Assembly: GCF_010686655.1 (NCBI RefSeq)
Contig: NZ_JAAGVY010000016.1
Span: 20,970 to 84,969 of the forward strand
DNA: 64,000 nt
Direction of reading: 5' to 3'
Origin: Cryomorpha ignava
GTDB taxonomy: Bacteria; Bacteroidota; Bacteroidia; Flavobacteriales_D; Cryomorphaceae
Both the position numbers and the translations under genes were made by a program. The notes under the pieces are model-generated. The model was not told the DNA's origin and did no database searches. It worked only from the letters and a program-made list of their open reading frames with translations. Below, one piece after another: positions 16,322 to 25,196 of this stretch. Each line of letters starts with the position of its first letter. Position 1 is the first letter of the stretch.

Positions 16322-18091
16322 ATGAGATATCTCTTAGTATTAATATTTCTTTTAGGTGTTCAAACAGCTGTGGGACAAATAAATCGCACCCAGCTTTTAG
16401 ATAGCGCCAAAGTTTATTTTGAAAAAGGATTATATGCCTCAGCTCAGCCATTTTTAGAGAAAGCTTTTGAAATCAGTTCTGAGGAAGCAGACACGGTTAA
16501 GATGGCTGAGGATTTAATGTTTATTGGAGAAAATCAATCGCGCTCAAGCAATCTTAAAAAAGCCCTTGATGCTTATCTCAAGTCCATTCGTTTAGTTGAT
16601 TTTAGAAAAGATACAGACAGCCTCAAATTTCGTGGATTATTAAAAATTGCGCGTTGTTTTTCGGATTTATCTAATGAAGATAAATCTGACGAATATTTAG
16701 AGCAAGCTAAAATAATTGCTGGAAAAAGCGGAAATGATAACCTGAAGGTAATTCTATACACGTCGCTTGGTGTCTCAGAACGCAGAAAGGAGAACTATGA
16801 ACCATCTATAGCTTATTACAAAAAAGCCATTGAATTAATTCAAGCCACCGACTCTGTGCGATTGATAGAAACTTATGTAAACCTAAGCACAGCTTATGGA
16901 TACAATGAGCAATATGAAGAGGCGATTGCTATTTTAGAACAGGCTCAGATATTAAATTCGGGACTGAAAAATGATTACTTTAAAATACTTCTATTAGCTC
17001 AAATAGCTAGAAATGAGTTTTTGCGAGGCAACTCAGAAATTGCTGCGAAGTATTATTTAGAGGGTCTCGAATTCGCAGAATTGAATGAAGATCATGATTT
17101 AATAAAAAGGTTTAACAGAGCCTTAGCGCGCTTGTATAGTAAAGAAGGTGATTACAAAGAAGCCTATAAATATTACGCCCAGTTTGTTATTGAACTAGAA
17201 TCATCTATAAATAACCAAAATGCAACTGCCATTGCAGAAATGACGGCCAAATATGAAACAGAGAAGAAAGAACAGGAGGTGTTATTTGAAAAGAGACAAA
17301 GAAAATTAGAATCAATAGTTTACGAGCAAAAAATAGAGCAACAGCGTTTGGTTACATTTCTTTTGATATTTGCTGCCTTAATTCTCGTCTTAGCCTTTGT
17401 ATGGAATATCAGAGTTCAGAAAAAAAGGAGAGAGGTGCTTCGTGAATTAGCAGAAAAGCAAATTGCCATAACCAAGCAAGATGCCGAGCTAAACGCCCAG
17501 AAAGAAGAGCGCAATAGACTCTCTCGCGAATTGCATGATGGGCTAGGTGGCACCTTGGCAAGCATTAAAATGAGACTGAGCAATCAACTAAATGAGAACG
17601 AAAATCAAGAGCTGAAAGTAGTCTTAAATGATTTAGACAACGCCTGTCAGGAAGTTCGGAATGTCTCACATAGCCTAAATTCATTTTACATTTCGAATAT
17701 AGATTTTTTCAGCCTTTTAACTAATTTGATAGGAGATATAAAGATGAGCACGGGACTGGAAATGAATCTTGATTTCCTACCCAAAGAAGAGCTAAATCAA
17801 TTATCGGAAGAATTAAAGCATCATTGCTATAGAATTATTCAAGAACTATCTAACAATACAATTAAGCATGCGCAAGCTACCTCTTTATTATTAGGCCTAA
17901 TTTTAGACGAGAAAGATGTAATATTAATGGTGGAGGATAATGGCATTGGATTTGATCCTGAAAATATACAATCAGATGGGATAGGTTGGAAGAATATTAA
18001 AAGTAGGGTTGAGAAAATTAAGGGAGAGCTTACTGTAGATTCTGTAATTAATCGTGGAACAACAGTTTCTATAAGGTTTCCATTTCAATAA
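16322..18091 (+). CDS. TPR sensor histidine kinase (HisKA_3/HATPase, LytS/NarX-like)
   Basis: 589 residues from the ATG at 16322, which gives a clean signal peptide (MRYLLVLIFLLGVQTAVGQ). Residues about 20-320 are tetratricopeptide-like repeats forming an exported sensor. A membrane span lies at about 342-366, then a coiled coil, the HisKA_3 phosphoacceptor ELHDGLGGTLASIKMRL with His405, and a HATPase domain (ELSNNTIKHA from about 508, EDNGIGFDP, GIGWKNIKSRV). TPR kinases of this layout are common in Bacteroidota. The response regulator begins 7 bp downstream, so the pair is an operon. The signal is unknown. Confidence 0.88.
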   Translation: MRYLLVLIFLLGVQTAVGQINRTQLLDSAKVYFEKGLYASAQPFLEKAFEISSEEADTVKMAEDLMFIGENQSRSSNLKKALDAYLKSIRLVDFRKDTDSLKFRGLLKIARCFSDLSNEDKSDEYLEQAKIIAGKSGNDNLKVILYTSLGVSERRKENYEPSIAYYKKAIELIQATDSVRLIETYVNLSTAYGYNEQYEEAIAILEQAQILNSGLKNDYFKILLLAQIARNEFLRGNSEIAAKYYLEGLEFAELNEDHDLIKRFNRALARLYSKEGDYKEAYKYYAQFVIELESSINNQNATAIAEMTAKYETEKKEQEVLFEKRQRKLESIVYEQKIEQQRLVTFLLIFAALILVLAFVWNIRVQKKRREVLRELAEKQIAITKQDAELNAQKEERNRLSRELHDGLGGTLASIKMRLSNQLNENENQELKVVLNDLDNACQEVRNVSHSLNSFYISNIDFFSLLTNLIGDIKMSTGLEMNLDFLPKEELNQLSEELKHHCYRIIQELSNNTIKHAQATSLLLGLILDEKDVILMVEDNGIGFDPENIQSDGIGWKNIKSRVEKIKGELTVDSVINRGTTVSIRFPFQ

Positions 18092-18098
18092 TTGAGAT

Positions 18099-18743
18099 AT
18101 GAAGAAAAGGATTTTGCTTGTTGACGATCATCAAATGTTTTTAGATGGATTAATAGAAATTCTCGCTCAAGACTCAAATATTCAAATTGTTGGGGCTGCT
18201 AAAAATGGAATTGAGGCAATGAACTTATTGAAGGAAACTGAGGTGGACATTCTGATAAGCGATATCTCTATGCCACTTATGAATGGAGAGGAATTGTTAC
18301 TTCATACTAAGAAAGAGTACCCGCATATCAAAGTCATTTTACTCACCATGGATGATAGTGGCAAGGCGATTACTAAATTAATTGAAGGAGGGGCAGATAG
18401 CTATTTGTTTAAGAATTCATCGAAAGATGAACTACTTCATGCTATTGATAAAATTGCCACCGGTGAGCAGTTTTTTGGTCCACAAATTCAAAAAGCGCTT
18501 TTGGATAATATTATTCCAAATAGGAAACAGATTACAATTAATGAGGTTAGAGAAAGCCTAACTGCTCGAGAAAAGCAAATACTCGTAATGATTGCAGATG
18601 AGTTTACGCAATCGGAGATAGCCGAAAAGCTATTTATTAGTCCCAATACGGTCGTTTATCACAAGCGCAAATTGATGCTTTTACTTGAAGTTAAAAGTGT
18701 TGCAGGCCTCGTGAGAAAGGCTGCCGAGCTAGATCTACTATAA
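18099..18743 (+). CDS. NarL/FixJ-family response regulator
   Basis: 214 residues. Receiver domain: acidic pair D9/D10, phosphoacceptor D55 (ILISDISMP), conserved Thr in ILLTMDD and Lys in YLFKNSS. C-terminal LuxR-type HTH: LTAREKQILVMIADEFTQSEIAEKLFISPNTVVYHKRKL. It is the cognate partner of the upstream TPR kinase, only 7 bp away. It probably acts on nearby promoters such as that of the lipoprotein/T9SS pair starting at 18923, which is inference from position. Confidence 0.92.
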   Translation: MKKRILLVDDHQMFLDGLIEILAQDSNIQIVGAAKNGIEAMNLLKETEVDILISDISMPLMNGEELLLHTKKEYPHIKVILLTMDDSGKAITKLIEGGADSYLFKNSSKDELLHAIDKIATGEQFFGPQIQKALLDNIIPNRKQITINEVRESLTAREKQILVMIADEFTQSEIAEKLFISPNTVVYHKRKLMLLLEVKSVAGLVRKAAELDLL

Positions 18744-18922
18744 CCCAATTCTTTCATACTACACAATTGTATAGTTTATAGAACTATCAATTTATATGGT
18801 TGTACACCAACATGGTGGCTGTAGTTTTGCCTTAAATATTCTCAATGAATAAGAAAAAATAAACAGTAAAAAGCGACAAGCTCGCAAGGGAAAAATTACA
18901 ATAAATCTATAAAAGAAAGAAT

Positions 18923-19330
18923 ATGAAAACAAGTAAAACAAGAATAGCAAATGGCTTCGGCCTTTTATTCCTTTCGATATCAATTTGTGCATTTACAGCA
19001 TGTAAAAAGGATGACGATAATGGAGATCCAAAGCCAAAACCAACAGTTAATATTGAAGGACAGTACACAGGTGTGGGAACGGATGCAGACGATAGCCCAT
19101 TTTTAAATGGTAATGTAAAGCTAGAGAGCATTTCTACTAATAGACTAAGAGTTAGCGGCGTAGGGAGTACTCCCATAACCACCTTTGAGGTAAACGTTGA
19201 ATATCTTCAAAATCAGGTGGTAACCATTGATGGAGAATCATCGGTAGTAGAAATAGATATATCTACCACCCCGTATCAATTGTCTTTTGAAGGCTTGAAT
19301 GACGAAACATTTTCAGGAATTAAACAATAG
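18923..19330 (+). CDS. Small hypothetical lipoprotein
   Basis: 135 residues; signal peptide with lipobox (FTAC, Cys27) followed by an acidic/Pro linker (KKDDDNGDPKPKPT). The folded part (IEGQYTGVG ... TPYQLSFEGLNDETFSG) is a small beta domain. Same-strand gene at 19336 begins 5 bp after its stop, so the two are co-transcribed. It lies 180 bp downstream of the response regulator gene and may be its target. No family recognised. Confidence 0.7.
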   Translation: MKTSKTRIANGFGLLFLSISICAFTACKKDDDNGDPKPKPTVNIEGQYTGVGTDADDSPFLNGNVKLESISTNRLRVSGVGSTPITTFEVNVEYLQNQVVTIDGESSVVEIDISTTPYQLSFEGLNDETFSGIKQ

Positions 19331-19335
19331 AAATT

Positions 19336-20310
19336 ATGAAGAATACTATACTAATAATTGCATGTCTAATTCCTGTAATTAGCATGGCACAAATTAAAAC
19401 ATCTGTCGCAGATGGAGGTTGGTCTAACCCTCAAACGTGGTCTCCTGTTGGAGTACCGGCTTCTCAATCTGACTCAATTATAATTAATCATGAGGTAAGT
19501 GTCTCAGAAAATTTAGATATTGAAACTACACTTTGGATTCAAGAAGACGGATTTTTAATAGCCTACGAAACCTTTGCTTTGCACGGAGATTTACGGGTAG
19601 ATGGAGGAATTGAAGCAGATAGACTTGTGGTAGGAGATGGAGCAGATTTTTCTAACTACGGTTATATTGAGGCAGAAACATTTATTACCACCAATGATTT
19701 GAATTCCAACTTCGATGTGATTTCCACAGACTCGATTTTTATCACAGAAGCTTTTGTAAATAGCTCCATGGGTACGATTGATTGCATAGAGTTGATTACA
19801 GCAAGTTCATCTATAGAAAACAACGGGCTTATCTCTACTGAATCGTGGATTCATAATGAAAACATAACGGGAACAGGGGCAATTTGCATTGAAGATTGCT
19901 TCTTAAACAATGGAAATATTAATGGCAGTCTCGATATTTGTGATCAAACGCCAGCGGGTAGCGGTGGTATTCCATGCGACTTTAACTTGGGAGCTATCGC
20001 ATCAACTGTTACTACTTGTCAAAATACTTTTTGCGGATCACCTACAGCTGTATTAGAAGAAGAACTAACGCTTGAGGTCAAAGTATATCCGAACCCAATA
20101 AATAAAGGAGCGGCATTACATATTGAAGTTGAAACCAATGATGTTTTTCATTTAACGATCATCGATGTTCTAGGCAAAGTTGTACACGGTGAAAAGTTAT
20201 CAAATGGAATTACGATTTTAGAGACTAGCACTTTTAGATCTGGTATTTATTTCGCTACAATTTCAAATTCGACAGGAGATAAATATCAACGAAAAATCAT
20301 AGTCTATTAA
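19336..20310 (+). CDS. Secreted beta-solenoid-like protein with T9SS sorting domain
   Basis: 324 residues with a signal peptide (MKNTILIIACLIPVISMAQ). The mature N-terminus GGWSNPQTWSPVGVPASQSD resembles the opening of G8-like surface domains, followed by regular short strands (HGDLRVDGGIEADRLVVGDG) as in a beta-solenoid. The C-terminus (YPNPINKGAAL, IIDVLGKVVHGE, RSGIYFATIS, RKIIVY) is a type A T9SS sorting domain. Paired with the lipoprotein upstream. Likely a surface protein; ligand unknown. Confidence 0.75.
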   Translation: MKNTILIIACLIPVISMAQIKTSVADGGWSNPQTWSPVGVPASQSDSIIINHEVSVSENLDIETTLWIQEDGFLIAYETFALHGDLRVDGGIEADRLVVGDGADFSNYGYIEAETFITTNDLNSNFDVISTDSIFITEAFVNSSMGTIDCIELITASSSIENNGLISTESWIHNENITGTGAICIEDCFLNNGNINGSLDICDQTPAGSGGIPCDFNLGAIASTVTTCQNTFCGSPTAVLEEELTLEVKVYPNPINKGAALHIEVETNDVFHLTIIDVLGKVVHGEKLSNGITILETSTFRSGIYFATISNSTGDKYQRKIIVY

Positions 20311-20362
20311 CTTCCTTCCTATTTGTATTACTTTCATTTATCGTATGGAATTTTTTATCAAA

Positions 20363-20399
20363 TAAAAGGTTGTGAATAGTATTCACGATCTTTTATTTT
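20363..20399. terminator. Bidirectional terminator between convergent genes
   Basis: A 15-bp stem TAAAAGGTTGTGAAT (20363-20377) pairs with ATTCACGATCTTTTA (20381-20395), with two G-T wobbles and a 3-base loop. A-rich and T-rich flanks serve both strands. It lies between the T9SS gene ending at 20310 and the convergent gene ending at 20411. Confidence 0.75.
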
Positions 20400-20410
20400 A
20401 CTCCAGTTTA

Positions 20411-21103
20411 TCATTTGATTTTCAACTTATTCGTCCCCATTATTAAAAGCCACAAACAGATTCCGATTTCTCCAATAGGAGCTGGAAATCCAACAATATC
20501 AGATAAAATACTTTTATAGAAATCTGGATATAAGAAACCACCAAAGAAAGTTATCAAATAACCAAAGCATCCGGCCATTAAAAATATCCCTAGAATTTTA
20601 GGAAGGAAACCAGAATTATAAACCAAATACCCAAAAGGGAATAGCCAAAGTCCCCAAAATATTTGCGAAATTTCTAGTCCATTCCTATAACTATCAAGGT
20701 AAAACATCACTTGTGTTTGAAGTTCGGTCTCTCCCATTTTCTGCAAGTAGTCAGCCTTATTAATTAGGGTTAAAACGGTAAATTTATTCAGGATATTTAC
20801 AAAAAATAGTGGCACACTTACCAATGTGAAAATCACCATAAGGCTAGCGTAAAATTTACTTACTTCGTGTAAGAGTTTGTACAAAGCCAAGGGTAATAGT
20901 GTGAAAATAAGAAAAGTGATAATGCCAGCAGCAATTCCAAATCGAAACAAAGATTCGGAATTCCTGATGTTCTCAAGTGTTTCTGATGCACTTTCCCAAA
21001 CTATTAACTGCGATGGAATATAGGCAAGGCTAATTAGCCCACCTATTATCATAATCAGGTAAAGCAAACCGGCTACACGAGCTGTTTTATTTCTTGGTGT
21101 CAT
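20411..21103 (-). CDS. DUF4386 domain membrane protein
   Basis: 230 residues with six or more predicted membrane helices. The opening (NKTARVAGLLYLIMIIGGLIS) and internal motifs (QIFWGLWLFPFGYLVYNSGFLPKILG) are typical of DUF4386 proteins, which are uncharacterised inner-membrane proteins. Preceded on the same strand by the DUF6326 gene with an 18-bp gap, so probably one operon. Confidence 0.85.
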   Translation of the reverse strand: MTPRNKTARVAGLLYLIMIIGGLISLAYIPSQLIVWESASETLENIRNSESLFRFGIAAGIITFLIFTLLPLALYKLLHEVSKFYASLMVIFTLVSVPLFFVNILNKFTVLTLINKADYLQKMGETELQTQVMFYLDSYRNGLEISQIFWGLWLFPFGYLVYNSGFLPKILGIFLMAGCFGYLITFFGGFLYPDFYKSILSDIVGFPAPIGEIGICLWLLIMGTNKLKIK

Positions 21104-21121
21104 AGTTAAAAATCTAATACA

Positions 21122-21541
21122 TTATTCTCTTGGCCAATTAACAGCGCTCCAAACAATTATTGAAGTCAGTACGGATTCCAAAATAGCTAAAAAGACATAA
21201 AAACTGTACCAAGGAGTGAGGCTTAACACAGCGATGAGCACCATCATTAAGGTGAATACTAGGCCAGTCAGAATATTTAACCACTTGTTTATTCTTGGCT
21301 TTAAAAGGAGCGAAAAGACAATCATTAATGGAGGAATAGCCATAACCAAAGAAGCAATTAATAGAGCCGATGGACTATTCAATACATTGTCTCCACTTGT
21401 TAAGCTATTCACTTTATCTGGAGTGTAGAGTTCAAAATAATCACCATACAAATAGCAGAATGTGGCGGCAGTCCATAAGGCTGCGAGCTTTAATTTTATG
21501 TTTATTTGAAAGTCTTTAAGCTTGGTTGTTTTTGAATCCAT
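21122..21541 (-). CDS. DUF6326 family membrane protein
   Basis: 139 residues with about four membrane spans. The start (MDSKTTKLKDFQINIKLKL) and the segment ATFCYLYGDYFELYTP match DUF6326 proteins, which are small membrane proteins of unknown role often found with DUF4386 genes, as here. First gene of a probable two-gene operon. Confidence 0.75.
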   Translation of the reverse strand: MDSKTTKLKDFQINIKLKLAALWTAATFCYLYGDYFELYTPDKVNSLTSGDNVLNSPSALLIASLVMAIPPLMIVFSLLLKPRINKWLNILTGLVFTLMMVLIAVLSLTPWYSFYVFLAILESVLTSIIVWSAVNWPRE

Positions 21542-21906
21542 AAGATGGCTATTATCTTATTAGACGATCAAGTTTTTGATTTGTTACAGGTTGAATTTTA
21601 TTTCTTATTGATTGGCTTGGTTTTACGTCGCAATTTGCCGACTTTAAATTCTCGCACGCTTATGAGGGAAATCAAAAATACAGATTCTCGTATGACGGTG
21701 CGAGAATTAGCAACTACTTAGTGCCTGTCAATAGAGTCGAGTGGCTGGATCAAAATGCTCGATAGCAAGGCGCGCGTAGTTAAATCAAGGAGTCCCGCTG
21801 GGGCGGGATGACTGTTTTTAGAACAAGTGCAACGCAGATAGCGGACATTATTGACAGACACTAATTATATAACAACCTACTAGCAGCCCCTAGTCATTGA
21901 ATTTTA
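21542..21906. other. Gene-free interval with nested inverted repeats
   Basis: About 365 bases without a gene. It holds an 11-bp inverted repeat AATTCTCGCAC (21647-21657) / GTGCGAGAATT (21698-21708) and, next to it, the 147-bp element listed separately. The middle part is GC-rich compared with the flanks. Confidence 0.5.
21718..21864. repeat. 147-bp MITE/REP-like element with 16-bp terminal inverted repeats
   Basis: The ends TTAGTGCCTGTCAATA (21718-21733) and TATTGACAGACACTAA (21849-21864) are inverted repeats with one mismatch. The interior is GC-rich and contains the small palindrome CCCGCTGGGGCGGG. Size, terminal repeats and absence of coding sequence suggest a non-autonomous mobile element or REP-type repeat. 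No second copy was noticed in the window. Confidence 0.55.
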
Positions 21907-22902
21907 CTATGGTGATTTATCTTCCATTTCCCTTTCAGCTACAACCACAACCTTCTCAAGCGGCAACTCATCAATACACCTACATTCCTTATACTTACAC
22001 TTCGTACCCAACTTTGAGCAAGGTCTTTTATTCAGATGATCAGCCTGAATCATTTCATTAAGCGCATCGTTTTGATAGGGATACATTCCAAAATCAGGAA
22101 CAGTCGCTCCCCAAAGAGAAATAATCGGCTTTTTGAAGGCCGCTGCAATGTGCATTATGCCCGTATCTGGCGTAATGATAAGCTTGCACTGCTTTACCAG
22201 GCTGGCCGACTCGTTTAGCGAAAGCATACCGGCAGTATTCCATACATGAGTTTCTGAAGTGAAGGCAATTTCTTCACCAAGCTCTTTTTCGGCAGGCCCG
22301 CCAACCAGTGCAATGGGATAATGTAATTGTTTACAAAGAGTAATGTACTGCTCCTTTCTCGGTTTTTTGCGCCAATGCGCGGCACCTATTCCCAGAGCAA
22401 TAAAACCGTTTTGGTGCGATTCCGGAACACGATCTGCGGTCAATTCCTTCCCTTCCGGGATAAAAAAATCGAGACCCTCGTTGTCGTTTTGAATATCAAA
22501 ACGGGTAATCGTTGCCATGTACCGATCAACAATATGCACTTTCGGCATTTTGTTAATTCCAAAATTCACAAGAAGCCACTTTTCCCAATTGTATTTTTCG
22601 AAAGTAAACGAGAGCTCTTTAAGCGCACGCTTTACCCTGGCCGATCGCAAATTGCGTTGTAGATCTATTATATAATGGTATTGTTCTGCTTTTAGCTCTT
22701 CAATTACTTCATTTGTACTCTTATCAATACCATATACCTTCGAAATATGCGGATTGGAATCTACAATGCTGCGAAATTTATTCTTGGTGAGGTAGTGAAT
22801 TTCTACCCCTTCGTACATTTGGTTTTTGAGGTTGCGCACCACAGGGGTGGTGAGAACCATATCGCCAATTGAGCTGAATCGTATGATGAGGACTTTTGTC
22901 AA
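21907..22902 (-). CDS. Glycosyltransferase family 9 (heptosyltransferase-like)
   Basis: 331 residues, usual for GT9 enzymes that transfer heptose or a related sugar onto lipopolysaccharide core at the inner leaflet of the inner membrane. Motifs are: KVLIIRFSSIGDMVLTTPVVRNL at the start, YHYIIDLQRNLRS, GIGAAHWRKKP, and LIITPDTGIMHIAAAFKKPIISLWG in the C-terminal nucleotide-sugar half. The C-terminus has a Cys cluster (CSKLGTKCKYKECRC) seen in Bacteroidota members. Stands alone, divergent from tatD. Confidence 0.88.
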   Translation of the reverse strand: MTKVLIIRFSSIGDMVLTTPVVRNLKNQMYEGVEIHYLTKNKFRSIVDSNPHISKVYGIDKSTNEVIEELKAEQYHYIIDLQRNLRSARVKRALKELSFTFEKYNWEKWLLVNFGINKMPKVHIVDRYMATITRFDIQNDNEGLDFFIPEGKELTADRVPESHQNGFIALGIGAAHWRKKPRKEQYITLCKQLHYPIALVGGPAEKELGEEIAFTSETHVWNTAGMLSLNESASLVKQCKLIITPDTGIMHIAAAFKKPIISLWGATVPDFGMYPYQNDALNEMIQADHLNKRPCSKLGTKCKYKECRCIDELPLEKVVVVAEREMEDKSP

Positions 22903-23026
22903 ATCTTTTTAACTATTAAAGCTGCGGCGAATTTACGAAAGTGAATGATAAAGGAGGAAAGATAAAAATGAAGTAGATTTCTTAGAATCGATGCGAATTG
23001 CGTCATTTGTGACGGGATTATAAAAA

Positions 23027-23092
23027 TTAACCGCTAAGGCACTTTTGACCCTCTGCGAGCTTTGCGTAGAACCTCTGCGTCTTTGCGGTTAA
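23027..23092. repeat. REP-like palindromic repeat (CGCAAAGACGCAGAGG type)
   Basis: The stretch begins TTAACCGCTAAGGC and ends CTTTGCGGTTAA, so its ends pair (TTAACCGC with GCGGTTAA), and the interior repeats CTCTGCG/CTTTGCG words. Such Cys-free, G/C-periodic repeats are scattered between genes in many Bacteroidota genomes. It lies in the upstream region of tatD. Confidence 0.5.
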
Positions 23093-23109
23093 AAAAACAA
23101 CTCTTCATT

Positions 23110-23889
23110 TTGAAAATATTTGACACACACTCGCACATGTATGCGAAAGAATTTGATTCTGATCTGGATGAGTGCATGGCGCAAGCGCTTGAAGATGGGG
23201 TATACCTCACTGCACTTCCAAATATTGACGTGGAAAGTATTGAACGGGTTCAGAATTTGATGCGGGCGTATCCCGATCAAACCATTGGCATGATGGGCCT
23301 TCACCCCTGCTCGGTAAAAGAAGATTATAAGCAACAGCTCGCCACAATAAAAACGGAGCTTGATACCGGAAGATATCACGCTGTGGGCGAAACAGGAATT
23401 GACCTATATTGGGACAAAACATATTTTGACCATCAGGTTGACTCGTTTAAAACTCAAATACGCTGGGCCAAAGAAAAATCGCTACCGATAGTTATTCACG
23501 CGAGAGACTCTTTTCAGGAAATATTTGATGTGCTTGACACCGAATACGATAATGACCTTTCGGGAGTGTTTCATTGCTTTACAGGAAATGAAGCCGAAGC
23601 GGAAAAAGCCTTGAGCTACGATAATTTTTATCTCGGACTGGGCGGAGTTCTGACGTTTAAAAACAGTGGCCTCGACAAAGTCATATCCAGAGTTGACCAA
23701 CGCAGGCTGGTGCTGGAAACCGATGCGCCCTATCTATCACCTCACCCCTTTCGCGGAAAGCGCAACCAAACTGCCTATACAAAACTGGTGGCTCAAAAGC
23801 TGGCAGAGATATTTGAAGTAAGCGTTGAAGAACTAGCAGAAATCACCACTGCCAATGCCAAGAAATTATTTAAGCTGAATGGAATCTGA
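23110..23889 (+). CDS. TatD-family metal-dependent hydrolase
   Basis: 259 residues from a TTG at 23110; an upstream in-frame TTG at 23062 would translate the repeat DNA, so the downstream one is preferred and gives the canonical start MKIFDTHSHMY. Metal ligands are visible: DTHSH near the N-terminus, GETGIDLYW, VIHARDS, FHCFTG and ETDAPYLSPHPFRGKRN. TatD enzymes are magnesium-dependent deoxyribonucleases acting in DNA repair or turnover. It overlaps the asparaginase gene by 11 bp, showing translational coupling. Confidence 0.88.
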   Translation: MKIFDTHSHMYAKEFDSDLDECMAQALEDGVYLTALPNIDVESIERVQNLMRAYPDQTIGMMGLHPCSVKEDYKQQLATIKTELDTGRYHAVGETGIDLYWDKTYFDHQVDSFKTQIRWAKEKSLPIVIHARDSFQEIFDVLDTEYDNDLSGVFHCFTGNEAEAEKALSYDNFYLGLGGVLTFKNSGLDKVISRVDQRRLVLETDAPYLSPHPFRGKRNQTAYTKLVAQKLAEIFEVSVEELAEITTANAKKLFKLNGI

Positions 23890-24910
23890 ACGTAACGTAC
23901 TTGTAATATATACCGGCGGAACGATTGGTATGATAAAGGATGCCCACACAGGAATATTGGCGCCTTTTAATTTTGACCAGTTGCAATTGCAAATCCCCGA
24001 AATAAGCCAGATCTCTGCGAAAGTGAGCACCATATCTTTTGAAAAACCTATTGACTCAAGCAATATGGGCTTGGAACATTGGACACAGCTGGCCGAAATG
24101 GTGCGCGACAATTACCACGATTATGATGGCTTTGTGATCCTTCACGGAAGTGATACCATGGCCTATACCGCATCGGCGCTTAGCTTTATGTTTCAAAATT
24201 TGGCAAAGCCGGTTATTCTCACCGGTTCGCAATTGCCAATAGGAATGGTGCGTACTGATGGTAAAGAGAATTTTATTACTTCCATAGAAATTGCATCAGA
24301 CTATCGCGACGGAAAACCAATGGTGCCGGAGGTGTGCATCTATTTTGAATATCAACTTTACCGCGGTAACCGCACTTATAAATACAATGCTGAGCATTTT
24401 GAAGCTTTCCGCTCGCCAAATTATCCGCCATTGGCAGAGGCAGGCGTACACATAAAGTACAACCGAGAGAGTATTCACAAAATTGAAGGTGATGGTGAAT
24501 TTTCGATTGATACGCGTATGAACAATCATGTTGCAGTTTTGTCGTTATTTCCAGGAATTTCTGAACATATTATTGAAGCTGCCATGAACATTCCGCGCAA
24601 TGAATTGCTTGTAATAAGAACTTTCGGAAGTGGAAACGCAATGACTTATCCCTGGTTTATTCGCTCGCTACAGCAAGCAATAATAAATGGTTTAATGATC
24701 GTAAACGTTTCACAATGTCAGGGTGGAGGTGTATCGCAAGGTCGCTACGAAACCAGTTCTCAATTAGAAAAAATGGGTGTTATAAGCGGCGGCGACATGC
24801 AAATTGAAGCCGCTTTAACCAAAGGTATGCACCTGATAGGCAAGGGTTTATCAGGGGCAGATTTCGCACAGGAATTCACTAAAAATATACGCGGAGAGCT
24901 TACCGTTTAA
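23879..24910 (+). CDS. ansA: Type I L-asparaginase
   Basis: 343 residues. It hydrolyses L-asparagine to aspartate and ammonia in the cytosol. The two catalytic threonine motifs are present: YTGGTIGM near residue 12 and LHGSDTMAYTASALSFM near 90, followed by TGSQLPIGMVRTDG. Length and the absence of a signal peptide fit the cytosolic type I enzyme. The start overlaps the end of tatD by 11 bp. Confidence 0.92.
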   Translation: MESERNVLVIYTGGTIGMIKDAHTGILAPFNFDQLQLQIPEISQISAKVSTISFEKPIDSSNMGLEHWTQLAEMVRDNYHDYDGFVILHGSDTMAYTASALSFMFQNLAKPVILTGSQLPIGMVRTDGKENFITSIEIASDYRDGKPMVPEVCIYFEYQLYRGNRTYKYNAEHFEAFRSPNYPPLAEAGVHIKYNRESIHKIEGDGEFSIDTRMNNHVAVLSLFPGISEHIIEAAMNIPRNELLVIRTFGSGNAMTYPWFIRSLQQAIINGLMIVNVSQCQGGGVSQGRYETSSQLEKMGVISGGDMQIEAALTKGMHLIGKGLSGADFAQEFTKNIRGELTV

Positions 24911-24953
24911 GAACCCATCTGAACCGAATAACGATTTGGTTAGAAAAAATTTT

Positions 24954-24982
24954 TTTGACTATTACATTTTTTTGTACTTTGG
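24954..24982 (+). promoter_or_regulatory. Probable promoter of tRNA-Ser
   Basis: TTTG (24954-24957) and TACTTTGG (24975-24982) are 17 bases apart, close to the Bacteroidota -33/-7 consensus (TTTG and TAnnTTTG). The tRNA begins 39 bases after the -7 box. Confidence 0.5.
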
Positions 24983-25021
24983 CGGCTTGTTGCCCTACGG
25001 GAATAACGATTTCGGGGTATT

Positions 25022-25111
25022 GGAGATGTGGCCGAGTGGTTTAAGGCGCACGCCTGGAAAGCGTGTTTCCCCGTGAGGGGATCAAGGGTTCGAATCCCCT
25101 CATCTCCGCCA
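25022..25111 (+). tRNA. tRNA-Ser (GGA anticodon)
   Basis: A 90-nt class II tRNA. Acceptor GGAGATG (25022-25028) pairs with CATCTCC (25101-25107); discriminator G and an encoded CCA end at 25111. The D arm is GCCGAGTGGTTTAAGGC, the anticodon stem-loop CACGC-CTGGAAA-GCGTG gives anticodon GGA, followed by a long variable arm (TTCCCCGTGAGGGGAT) and a GGTTCGAAT T-loop. The long variable arm and GGA identify serine, reading UCC/UCU codons. Confidence 0.97.
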
Positions 25112-25196
25112 TGCAACTTTCAAATATTAGTTTAACTTTGAATCCTAAATAAAAACAAATCCGACTTAAAAATTCAGTAAAACCAACTTCTAAACC

